From the NCBI GenBank assembly GCA_000403255.2, contig KE159595.1, positions 19,214 through 83,213 of the forward strand: DNA of 64,000 bases, in the 5' to 3' direction. Shown in pieces: positions 52,540 through 60,569 of this stretch (within the stretch, counting starts at the first letter, position 1; the number at the start of each line of letters is the position of its first letter). A program made the translations under genes and the position numbers. The stretch comes from Lachnospiraceae bacterium 3-1. GTDB taxonomy: Bacteria > Bacillota > Clostridia > Lachnospirales > Lachnospiraceae. Below the pieces are notes generated by a model that was not told where the DNA came from, ran no database searches, and saw only the letters and a program-made list of their open reading frames with translations.

Positions 52540-55500
52540 ATGGCAGATGCAAAAACAGAAAAGCAGAAAGTAAAAGAGATCACTGACAAACTGGAGGAAG
52601 GCTTAAAAGAGCTTTTCGAGAGCGAGAAATACAAAAGCTATCTCTCCACTATGTCAAAATTCCATAATTACAGTTTCAACAACACTCTGCTGATAGCCTT
52701 ACAGCGCCCTGACGCAACCTTAGTGGCAGGCTACCAGGCATGGCAGAAGAATTTCAACCGCCATGTAAACAAGGGGGAGAGGGGAATCCGTATCCTTGCC
52801 CCTGCCCCTTATAAGATCAAAGAGGAACGGGATAAGTTAGACCCTGTGACCGGGGAGGTCATGCTGGATAAGGACGGTATGCCGCAGACGGAGGAAGTCG
52901 AGGTTAAAATCCCCGCTTTCCGTGCTGTGTCAGTCTTTGATGTAAAGCAGACATCGGGGGAGCCAATCCCGGAGCTGGAGGCAAAAGAGCTTCTGTCCAC
53001 AGTGGAGGGGTATGAGGACTTTATCAAGGCGATCACCTATGTTGCCCCGGTTCCGGTTAGCTTTGAGGATATTCCCGGCGATTCCAAAGGGTTCTTCAGC
53101 CCGGCAGAAAAGCGGATTGCTGTGCAGGAGGGCATGAGCGAGAGCCAGACCTTAAAGACGATGGTGCATGAAACCGCCCATTCCATGCTGCATGATAAAG
53201 ATGTAAACAAGGATATCCTTGCGCCCGAAAAAGACAGGAACACCAAAGAGGTGGAAGCCGAGAGCATTGCCTACACCGTGTGCCAGCATTTCGGCATAGA
53301 TACTTCGGATTATTCCTTTGGGTATATTGCCGGGTGGTCAACAGGGCGTGACATGAGGGAACTGAAATCTTCCCTTGACACGATCCGCAGGACGGCATCA
53401 GAACTGATCACGGGGATTGAGGGGCAGCTCCGGGAATTGCAGCGTGACCGGGAACTGATGCAGGATATGTCCATAAATGGACAGGAGAAAGAGAGCCTTT
53501 TGCTGATACAGAACAGCGATCTGTCCGAGTACAGCCTTGTAAATGTCCGGGGAATGGATGCAGCGGAGGTTGTGGAGGCCCTGTCTGCCATGAATGACAA
53601 TGACAGGCTGAATATTGTCGCATACCTGGAGAGCAGGGGCGCATGGACTACGGAGATTGCCAATCAGGATACAAAAGAGTTCGGGGAATACCATTTGGAT
53701 GTCCGGTATAATACTGACACAAACGAAGTCATTGACATAAAGGCGGAAATGGAGCTGAACGAGAGGGCAAAGGAGCCTATTGGTGCGGATGATGTGATTT
53801 TGAAAATATCACATTCGCACGGTTTTGAGGTGGAGCGCATTACCAATAAGACACCGGAGGGAGTGCAGGAGATCATGGCTGCGCTTACAAAGCTGGAAGA
53901 GAAGAACACACAAAATATCCGTGACTGCCTGAAAAGCTGTGGGGCTGACTATATCCCTGTCATTGTGGATGGCGGCAGAAATTCCGGTATGCCGCAGTTT
54001 AATGACTTTGAGATTGACCTGGTTAAAAAAGAGATAACCATGATGCGCCACCTTTCCCCGGCAAAGCAGGCGGAGGGCATCATCAACCGGTTAGAGTTTG
54101 CCAAGACCGCTTTTTCCGATGATGAGCGCAACCTTATCGTGAATTATGCCTTTAAGCTGAATGACATGGAAAAGACAAGGGAGCTTGCGGAGCATATCTA
54201 TTATGAGGAAGCGAAAGGCAGCCAGGGAGCCGCCCTTGCGGTCATTGACGCACAGGCAGAGATTGACGCACTTCCTGACCCGATGATTGGTTTATGGGAG
54301 ATGGAGGAATACGGCTATTTGACGGAGGGAATGCTGCCGCTTACAAAGGAAACAGCATTAGAATTGTTTGACCGTGACCTGCCCGTGTACCAGCTCCACA
54401 AGGACGGTTCGGAAACCTTGATACAGGGCAGGGAGCAGGTTACAGAGTATGAGGGGATCTTCGGTATTGAAAAAGCGGATTGGGAGAATGAAAAGAGCCT
54501 GCGGGCGTTGCAGGAGGAACTTGCGGAAGGCAGGGCAAATAAAGAAGCGCAGCTTTTATATGGGGATTCTGATAAGTACGGCATTTATCAGTTAAAAGAT
54601 ATTCCCGAAATGCGGCAATTCCAGTTTGCCGGTACGGAATCTTTAAAACGCAGGGGAATTATAAAAGACAATCTCGATGCCATTAAGCCGGAGAATTACA
54701 ACCTGGTTTATGTTGGCGAACTTTCCGAGCTGCAAGGGCGGACGCAGAGCGCAACACTGGAAGCGGTCTATGAGAAATTCAATATAAACCACCCAGCAGA
54801 TTATAAGGGGCATTCCCTTTCTGTCAGCGATATTGTAGTGCTGCATGAGGACGGGAAGAACAGCGCACATTTTGTAGATTCATTCGGCTTTACCGGGATT
54901 CCTGATTTCATGCGGGAACTGGAAGGCGTGGAAGAACGGGAAAAGGGAGAAACAGAGCTGGAAGCGCCACAGGAGGAAGCACAGGACACTTCTGGACATG
55001 ATGTCAATCATTCTATAAGGCAGAATGATTTGAAGTCAGAAGCTGAAAAGGCAGAACAGAAAAGCTATCCGGATTTCTACGGGCATACCCTGGTATATGC
55101 GATGGAACATGGGGAAGTAGACAAGTATATGGATTCCCGGAAACTTGACAGGGAGTGCAAAGAAGCGGTTGAGGGAACAATCCGGCAGAATTTTGACGGT
55201 ATGCACTTAAAGCATGACATTGTGAAGCCTCTGGCGGAGCAGTACGGTTCAGACCGTATCGCTTTTGTCCTTGCCAACACGATTCAGCAGGAATCATGGG
55301 ATGGACGCTTTTCAAGGGATAACAAAGCATGGGCGGCGGAGTTTTATATTCCGGAAAATCTTGTGCATGGGATAGATGTAAACCGTGAATTGATCGTAAG
55401 CAGCCACCCGGCAGTATTGGACGGTTTTATTGATATGTTCCGCAGGGAAGTCCTGGAGAAGGAAAAAGAAATGTCTGCCGCACAGGAGGAAGCGCAGGAC

Positions 55501-57195
55501 ACTTCTGGACATGATGTCCAGAAGTCGGAGCCGGCATTTGAGGATTTGGAGGATGAGGACGAGATCATTGACCTTGGAGATGAAAAAGACCAGGTGCTTG
55601 CGCAGATGAAGAAATCCTTAAAAGGGGAACAGGAAACAGAGCTTGCTTTCCAGGTAGCAGACCGCTTCATCAGTATTCAGGAGGTTGACGGGGGCTATGA
55701 TTATTCCATTATGGGCGCTGACTATAAGGAGATAGACGGGGGCGTATATGACAATCCCAATGTCAGTATCAGAGAAGCGCTTGACGATATTCTGACGGAT
55801 TTGAAAGAAAATCCTTTTGACAACGGCACAAGGGGAAATATCCGTGATAATGATGAGCTGATACCGATTGATTATGATGGATTGATGGAAAAGGTGGAAG
55901 CGGCAAACGCAATCGAACCGCAGGCACAGGGAACCGTGGTGGAAAATTTCAAGGCAAAGACCAATGAGCTGTTCCATGAGATCAGTGAAATGAACCCGGC
56001 AGAGATTGAGGAAACCGTAAAATGCCATGTGCAGGCGAAGTTAGACGAATCCGGCATTGATGCGGAGATTGTGGACGTGGCAGTAGTGGGGAGCCGCTGC
56101 CGGGGATTGGAGCAGGACGGCTCTGACCTTGACGTGGCAGTGGAGCTTTCCACAAGTGAGCGTGAAGATGTCCTGTTTGATACATTTAACGGGGATGCGC
56201 TCCATATCGGCGGCGTGAAAGTGGATATAAACCCGATCACCGCACAACGGACGGGAACGCTTGAAACTTATCTCCCGCAGGTGGAGGACTATCTGGAGGG
56301 AGTGCGTGAGGCCAGAGAAAAAGAGCCGGTGTCCTTATCCCAGGAGCAGGCGGAAACAGAAGTGACGCTGACGGTTGCGGAATGTGGGGAGTTCCATAAC
56401 CTGGGCGAGTTTTATGAGAATATCCCTACCGTGGAGGAAGCAGTGGCTATCTGGAAACAGATACCGCCGGAGCGCATGAACGGAATCCCCGCAATCGGCA
56501 TCCATATCCATACGCCGGGAACGGAGGCATTTGAAGATGTGGGGATGGATATTTTGTCCGGGAACAGGATTGACCTTGACATTTTAGAGTACATTCCTGA
56601 CATAAAGGGGAATCCGCAGGCGATGGAAATGATTACGGAGCTTGTGGCCAAGCTGCCGGAAATGGAGATAGACGGCAATATGAGTGAGGAAATGGAGGCA
56701 AAGGTGTGGGAGAAGCGTATGCCTGACCTGACGCCTGCAGAACAGCTTGCGGTGGAGATTGACCGTTTTATCTACGGTTATGACACAGCCCTTTACCGTG
56801 ATAATAACCAGAGCATGACGGAGAACGTATCAGAGATTGCGGAAGCCTTGAAGCAGAGAGATACCCGTGACATGGCATTGTGGTTTGCCGACATAGCTGC
56901 GGACGGAACAGAGCCGGAGGAGCGAAAACGGGCTATGGAGTTTCTTGGAAAGCTGGCGGAGTACAAGCCCCTTGCCAAGATCGAGGAAATGGAAGAACAG
57001 AATTACAACATGGTGGATAATGTGCTGAATAACGGCGCAGGGGAGAAAGCGCAGAAAGAGGAAAACAAAAAGAAACAGGACAGGCCAGCAGCAAAACCGT
57101 CCTTAAAAGCCCGTCTTGCGGAGAAAAAGGCGCAGGTGGCAGGACAGGGCAGAGAGCAGGAAGAAAACATAAAAAATAAGCAGAGGGAGATGTAA
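52540..57195 (+). CDS. ArdC/metallopeptidase/nucleotidyltransferase polyvalent protein
   Basis: A 1,551-residue protein. Residues 1-130 match ArdC N-terminal ssDNA-binding domains (FHNYSFNNTLLIALQRPDAT, then GYQAWQKNFNRHVNKGERGI). A zinc metallopeptidase follows with HETAH (His210, Glu211, His214). LPD/YodL-like modules fill the middle, including FDGMHLKHDIVKPLAEQYG near residue 885. Near 1184-1229 a Pol-beta-type nucleotidyltransferase appears: GSR at 1184, SDLD at 1195-1198 and VDIN with Asp1229. The C-terminus shares PSLKARLAEKKAQV with the other giant protein. ArdC proteins protect incoming single-stranded DNA from restriction. Two palindrome copies lie in linkers. Confidence 0.88.
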   Translation: MADAKTEKQKVKEITDKLEEGLKELFESEKYKSYLSTMSKFHNYSFNNTLLIALQRPDATLVAGYQAWQKNFNRHVNKGERGIRILAPAPYKIKEERDKLDPVTGEVMLDKDGMPQTEEVEVKIPAFRAVSVFDVKQTSGEPIPELEAKELLSTVEGYEDFIKAITYVAPVPVSFEDIPGDSKGFFSPAEKRIAVQEGMSESQTLKTMVHETAHSMLHDKDVNKDILAPEKDRNTKEVEAESIAYTVCQHFGIDTSDYSFGYIAGWSTGRDMRELKSSLDTIRRTASELITGIEGQLRELQRDRELMQDMSINGQEKESLLLIQNSDLSEYSLVNVRGMDAAEVVEALSAMNDNDRLNIVAYLESRGAWTTEIANQDTKEFGEYHLDVRYNTDTNEVIDIKAEMELNERAKEPIGADDVILKISHSHGFEVERITNKTPEGVQEIMAALTKLEEKNTQNIRDCLKSCGADYIPVIVDGGRNSGMPQFNDFEIDLVKKEITMMRHLSPAKQAEGIINRLEFAKTAFSDDERNLIVNYAFKLNDMEKTRELAEHIYYEEAKGSQGAALAVIDAQAEIDALPDPMIGLWEMEEYGYLTEGMLPLTKETALELFDRDLPVYQLHKDGSETLIQGREQVTEYEGIFGIEKADWENEKSLRALQEELAEGRANKEAQLLYGDSDKYGIYQLKDIPEMRQFQFAGTESLKRRGIIKDNLDAIKPENYNLVYVGELSELQGRTQSATLEAVYEKFNINHPADYKGHSLSVSDIVVLHEDGKNSAHFVDSFGFTGIPDFMRELEGVEEREKGETELEAPQEEAQDTSGHDVNHSIRQNDLKSEAEKAEQKSYPDFYGHTLVYAMEHGEVDKYMDSRKLDRECKEAVEGTIRQNFDGMHLKHDIVKPLAEQYGSDRIAFVLANTIQQESWDGRFSRDNKAWAAEFYIPENLVHGIDVNRELIVSSHPAVLDGFIDMFRREVLEKEKEMSAAQEEAQDTSGHDVQKSEPAFEDLEDEDEIIDLGDEKDQVLAQMKKSLKGEQETELAFQVADRFISIQEVDGGYDYSIMGADYKEIDGGVYDNPNVSIREALDDILTDLKENPFDNGTRGNIRDNDELIPIDYDGLMEKVEAANAIEPQAQGTVVENFKAKTNELFHEISEMNPAEIEETVKCHVQAKLDESGIDAEIVDVAVVGSRCRGLEQDGSDLDVAVELSTSEREDVLFDTFNGDALHIGGVKVDINPITAQRTGTLETYLPQVEDYLEGVREAREKEPVSLSQEQAETEVTLTVAECGEFHNLGEFYENIPTVEEAVAIWKQIPPERMNGIPAIGIHIHTPGTEAFEDVGMDILSGNRIDLDILEYIPDIKGNPQAMEMITELVAKLPEMEIDGNMSEEMEAKVWEKRMPDLTPAEQLAVEIDRFIYGYDTALYRDNNQSMTENVSEIAEALKQRDTRDMALWFADIAADGTEPEERKRAMEFLGKLAEYKPLAKIEEMEEQNYNMVDNVLNNGAGEKAQKEENKKKQDRPAAKPSLKARLAEKKAQVAGQGREQEENIKNKQREM
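54989..55011. repeat. In-frame palindrome, copy 5 (right arm degraded)
   Basis: The left arm CTTCTGGACAT and ATGTC are intact, but the right arm then reads AATCAT; encodes TSGHDVNH in the ArdC-type protein. Confidence 0.8.
55502..55524. repeat. In-frame 23-bp palindrome, copy 6
   Basis: Identical to copy 2; encodes TSGHDVQK near residue 989 of the ArdC-type protein. Confidence 0.9.
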
Positions 57196-57199
57196 GTAT

Positions 57200-57406
57200 A
57201 TGGACACAAGATTTACCGTGGAAGAAAGTAATTTAATCTGCATTTTTGCAGGGGAGAGCAGGAGTGATGTCATAAAGGATATTGAGAGGGCTTTGCCGTA
57301 TCTGGAGGATACGGATATGCTGGAGCTGTCCGGCAGGGTGATCGGAAAACTGCGGGATATGGCAGATGAAGAATTTGAACGGCTTGAATTGACAGAAGCA
57401 GAATAA
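57200..57406 (+). CDS. TTRAP transposon-transfer assisting protein
   Basis: A 68-residue protein matching the short TTRAP family over its length: RFTVEESNLICIFAGESRS, then DVIKDIERALPYLED, then GKLRDMADEEFERLEL. It starts 5 bases after the ArdC-type gene, so translation is coupled. TTRAP proteins are named for association with conjugative transposons; the mechanism is unknown. Confidence 0.85.
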   Translation: MDTRFTVEESNLICIFAGESRSDVIKDIERALPYLEDTDMLELSGRVIGKLRDMADEEFERLELTEAE

Positions 57407-57542
57407 AGCAAAGAAAGAACAGGTTTTCCTTACCCGGTTTCTATACGGGCAGGGGGAACCTGATTTTATTCATGACAATTGTATGCGTCAACCGGGGCAG
57501 CATATCCGGCATAAAGAATTTCTAAGATAACCCACAGCTATC

Positions 57543-57571
57543 TTTGAAGTTTTGGCGGTTCACTGTATAAT
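57543..57571 (+). promoter_or_regulatory. Promoter of the zinc-ribbon-like gene
   Basis: TTTGAA (57543-57548), 17-base spacer and TATAAT (57566-57571), 26 bases before the next start. Confidence 0.5.
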
Positions 57572-57596
57572 AGGTGCAGGAACGGAGGAATCTGCG

Positions 57597-58403
57597 ATGT
57601 CAAAGAAGAAAAACCGCCCGCATGGGCATTACTGTAAAATATGCGGCGAATACAAGGCAAATGAGAAGTTTTCCGGGAAAGGCCACGCAGCCCATATTTG
57701 CAAAGCCTGTTCCCGTTTAAGTGCTGCGGAGAAAGCGGCGGCAATGGATATAAACAGGCTGATGAATTTCCCGATGCGTCGGCTTTCAGAGGGCGAGAAG
57801 AAATGGCTGAAAGCCAAAATGAAAGATGACTGCCCAGAGGTGGCGGACACGGCCAGGGGGATTTATAATGTATGCTTTCCCCATGCGGAGCGCAATGCCA
57901 TGAAAAAGCAGCTTGTCATCAATACATTGTCTTTTGAAGTACATACAGAGGTTTATGATGGATACGGCGATATGGAGCTGGCGGATCGGCGTTTTACCAT
58001 TGACCGGAAAAGCCGTGTGCTTACCATGACGGATTTTCAAGCAGAGGGTGAGGGGCAGTCTGTCACGCTGGAGGGCGGGCAGATGGCGAAGCTGCTGCGG
58101 TACATTGTGCATACACTGGAAATTTTTATGTGGGAGCAGGATTATTGCCTGAACCCTGATGAGGAAGATTATGACCCGTTTCTTGAGGGGGAAGAAGGCT
58201 TTTTCATGGAAGATTTGGAGGACAGACTGGAAATTCAGCCCCCAAAAGAGCCGGAGGGCAGTCCGTCATGGCGGGTGCAGGTGGAATACACGAATCATAC
58301 AGAGCAGGATATGTGTAGTTATAATGATGACCTGTCAGACCGCCCGGAAGAATTGTATCTCTCACTGTTAGAATATTTTGAGCCAGAGGAGGAAGAATTT
58401 TGA
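57597..58403 (+). CDS. Hypothetical protein with N-terminal zinc ribbon
   Basis: A 268-residue protein. The N-terminus has paired cysteines (YCKICGEYK, then HICKACSRL), a probable zinc ribbon. Next come a basic helical segment and PEVADTARGIYNVCFPHAE. The second half has beta-rich acidic sequence (YDGYGDMELADRRFTIDRKS, then EDYDPFLEGEEGFFMEDLED). CGGAGGAAT precedes ATG 57597. I do not recognise the family. It has its own promoter and closes the recognised ICE gene set. Confidence 0.65.
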   Translation: MSKKKNRPHGHYCKICGEYKANEKFSGKGHAAHICKACSRLSAAEKAAAMDINRLMNFPMRRLSEGEKKWLKAKMKDDCPEVADTARGIYNVCFPHAERNAMKKQLVINTLSFEVHTEVYDGYGDMELADRRFTIDRKSRVLTMTDFQAEGEGQSVTLEGGQMAKLLRYIVHTLEIFMWEQDYCLNPDEEDYDPFLEGEEGFFMEDLEDRLEIQPPKEPEGSPSWRVQVEYTNHTEQDMCSYNDDLSDRPEELYLSLLEYFEPEEEEF

Positions 58404-58620
58404 TTTTATTTCATCAAAAATGGGAGCGATAAAGCTGGCATGGGATGGTGTCTTCTTCCCCGGCAGATACGGACACGGAAAGCCGACAAAGCCCATAAAC
58501 ACGGCGTTTTTGGCACTGCATAACTTACAAAGTTACATTATTTCCGTGTGCTTTTAGGGGCATTTTTACATTGATGAGGGCGCAAACTTTTGTTCTAGGG
58601 TTGTTTTGCCCAATAGTATA

Positions 58621-58817
58621 TACTCGTAGGCAAAAGTCGGTTATTATCACGGAAACTCGGACACTATCAGGCAAAACTCCATACTATCACGCAAAAGTCG
58701 ATACTCGCAGGCAAAACCCTTACACTATCACGGAAACTGCCTGTACTATCACGGAAACCCACTGGGAGTTTTCGTGATAATACAGGTGTTTCCGTGATAG
58801 TGTAAAGAGTTTCCGTG
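58621..58817. repeat. Iteron array A (20-bp period)
   Basis: Seven direct units start at about 58621, 58641, 58661, 58681, 58701, 58722 and 58743. Each resembles TACTATCACGGAAAC, with variants TATCAGGCAAAAC and TCGCAGGCAAAAG. Three inverted units follow (GTTTTCGTGATAA 58769, GTTTCCGTGATAG 58788, GTTTCCGTG 58809). The pattern is that of replication iterons or a partition/regulator array. Frames across it encode only repeat-derived peptides. Confidence 0.8.
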
Positions 58818-59218
58818 TTTGTATATGAATAAAATGCTAAAAACTTAATGAATAAATGATGATGGGTGAAAAGGGCTGTTCGATGGCTCTTTTTTGCTTT
58901 CCGCTCCCGAAAAATAGTCGTTTCGTGCCATTGGGTGAAAAACAGAAATTTTTTATGGTATAATTCAGTGGATGCTTATGCTTTAGTGAGAACGGTTTTC
59001 TGCCGAAGTAATAGGAAGAAAACAAAACTCAAAATAGAATGATGTGGAAATGTAAACCGCTTATTTGATACAAAGGGCATGAACAGAATATTGGGAAAAC
59101 CGCTGAAAACAAGGGGCTTCGGCATATTGGGTGTTGTCGGAATCCCTTGTTTGTTTTTGGGGCTGTGCCAAGGCAATATGGGAGCGGCGGTTACGGACAG
59201 CCACAGTGGTCGCAAGTC

Positions 59219-59332
59219 TGACCCCTCTGTGGCTGTTTTGACCCCTGCGGCAAAAGGTCTGACCCCTATGGCTGTGAATGTGACCCCTGTGGTCACGGTT
59301 TTGACCCCTCCCCTTGTATAAGTGTGACCTCT
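59219..59332. repeat. Iteron array B (21-bp period)
   Basis: TGACCCCT recurs at 59219, 59239, 59260, 59281 and 59302, with TGACCTCT at 59325: spacings of 20-23 bases, two helical turns. Flanking bases are G/T-rich (TGTGGCTG). The array ends about 32 bases before the deaminase operon. It is unrelated to array A. The gap 58404-59363 has no convincing gene. Confidence 0.8.
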
Positions 59333-59363
59333 CTGTGTCTTAGAGAATTTATGTGAATGAAAA

Positions 59364-60564
59364 ATGTGCAGTATCCCTGAACAATATTTAACAGCCGCCC
59401 AAGTTGTTGAGAAGCAGGCAATATGAAGAATTGACAGATTTTTTTAATGGATATATATGGGGGCCGTCATTTTACGGTTTGCTTCCAATGCAATCAGGCA
59501 CGAATGCAGACCGGTCCCGGTTTAATATAAGGACAATTGAGGGTTTTAATTTAATTTTAAGGGCAGTTAGTGATATGGCAGATAAGCTTCCGGTTCCAGA
59601 GCGTGGAAAACAATATAATGTATCCTATATTACAAAAGCAGAAGAACGAAACAGTTATTTAAATGCATGGATTGCTTTAGGCATGTTTTCTAACATATTT
59701 TACACTAATAATGGTATGCCAACGCTTTCTTTTAATGGGAAAATTATCTTTGATAATAATCAGATCTGGGATTATATTCAGATTAGCCTGGAAAATTATC
59801 TTGTTGCGCTATGCAATTTAGATGCGCTATACGATAAAATAAACTTGCAAAGGCTGGGAGTAAAAACAGACGAATTTAAAGAGTTCGTAGATGTTCTTAA
59901 GGAAAAGAATCAGAACAGTATTCAAGATGCAAGGACAATCTTTGCAAACATGGACTTGTTGATTGGATTAAAGGATTTTTGTTTTAAAAATCGCGATTAT
60001 AAAGACAGCACGTCAGACGGTAAAGACAGAACTCGAAAACTGGTATTCACATTTTTCGAAAATATAGAAAAATATATGGAGCAATATGGTATAAAGATTA
60101 AGGCGGAAAAGTTGAATTATTTTATTCTGAAAGATGACCAGAGGATTGATATTTCGCAGCTTTATTCGGAACTTTTTGCCTTAAGTACGCAGAATGATGA
60201 TTTCCAGGAACAATTAGGACAAGAACAGAAACAAGTGGGGCTTGTAGCAGAATTTCGAAGTAAGATTACAGAGCTGCCTACAAGATGGAATCACGAAGTA
60301 AATAAGGCTTCTTCTTATTTAGGGAAGCAATCTGCTGCAAGTGCTAAGCGTAATTTGGACAAGTTTGCATTGAGAATCCAGCGTTATCTTGGAGAAAACA
60401 AGAAGCAACCAGAACATTTGGATGTGGAAGGATTATGTGCATTATACAATAATGTGATTGAAATATATTTTAAAGATGAAAATGCAAAGCTTACCCAAGA
60501 TATGTGTAATGAATATAAACGTCTTGTCAAAGTGCAGGATGAGTTGGAAGCAGGGGATGAGTAA
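59364..60564 (+). CDS. Partner of the RdrB-like deaminase; possible truncated RdrA, frameshifted
   Basis: A 386-codon frame runs from 59404 without a start codon having a ribosome site. Reading from ATG 59364 in the neighbouring frame gives CSIPEQYLTAAQVVEKQ, and removing one G at 59417-59418 joins it to QYEELTDFFNGYIWGPSFYG. The repaired protein has about 399 residues. It is mostly helical with a Gln-rich stretch near 280 and the block RRNLD-like SAKRNLDKFALRIQRY. No Walker motifs are visible. In RADAR loci the gene before rdrB is the ~900-residue ATPase rdrA; this could be its C-terminal half or a distinct short partner. It ends 5 bases before the deaminase gene. Confidence 0.5.
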
Positions 60565-60569
60565 CATAT

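Noticed and set aside
58571..58777. 68-codon frame with TITET-like repeats
   Set aside because: It is a reading of iteron array A; the periodicity is in the DNA, not in a protein family.
59079..59321. 80-codon frame with repeated LTP-like peptides
   Set aside because: The repeats are produced by the 21-bp TGACCCCT iterons, there is no ribosome site, and the peptide has no other conserved feature.
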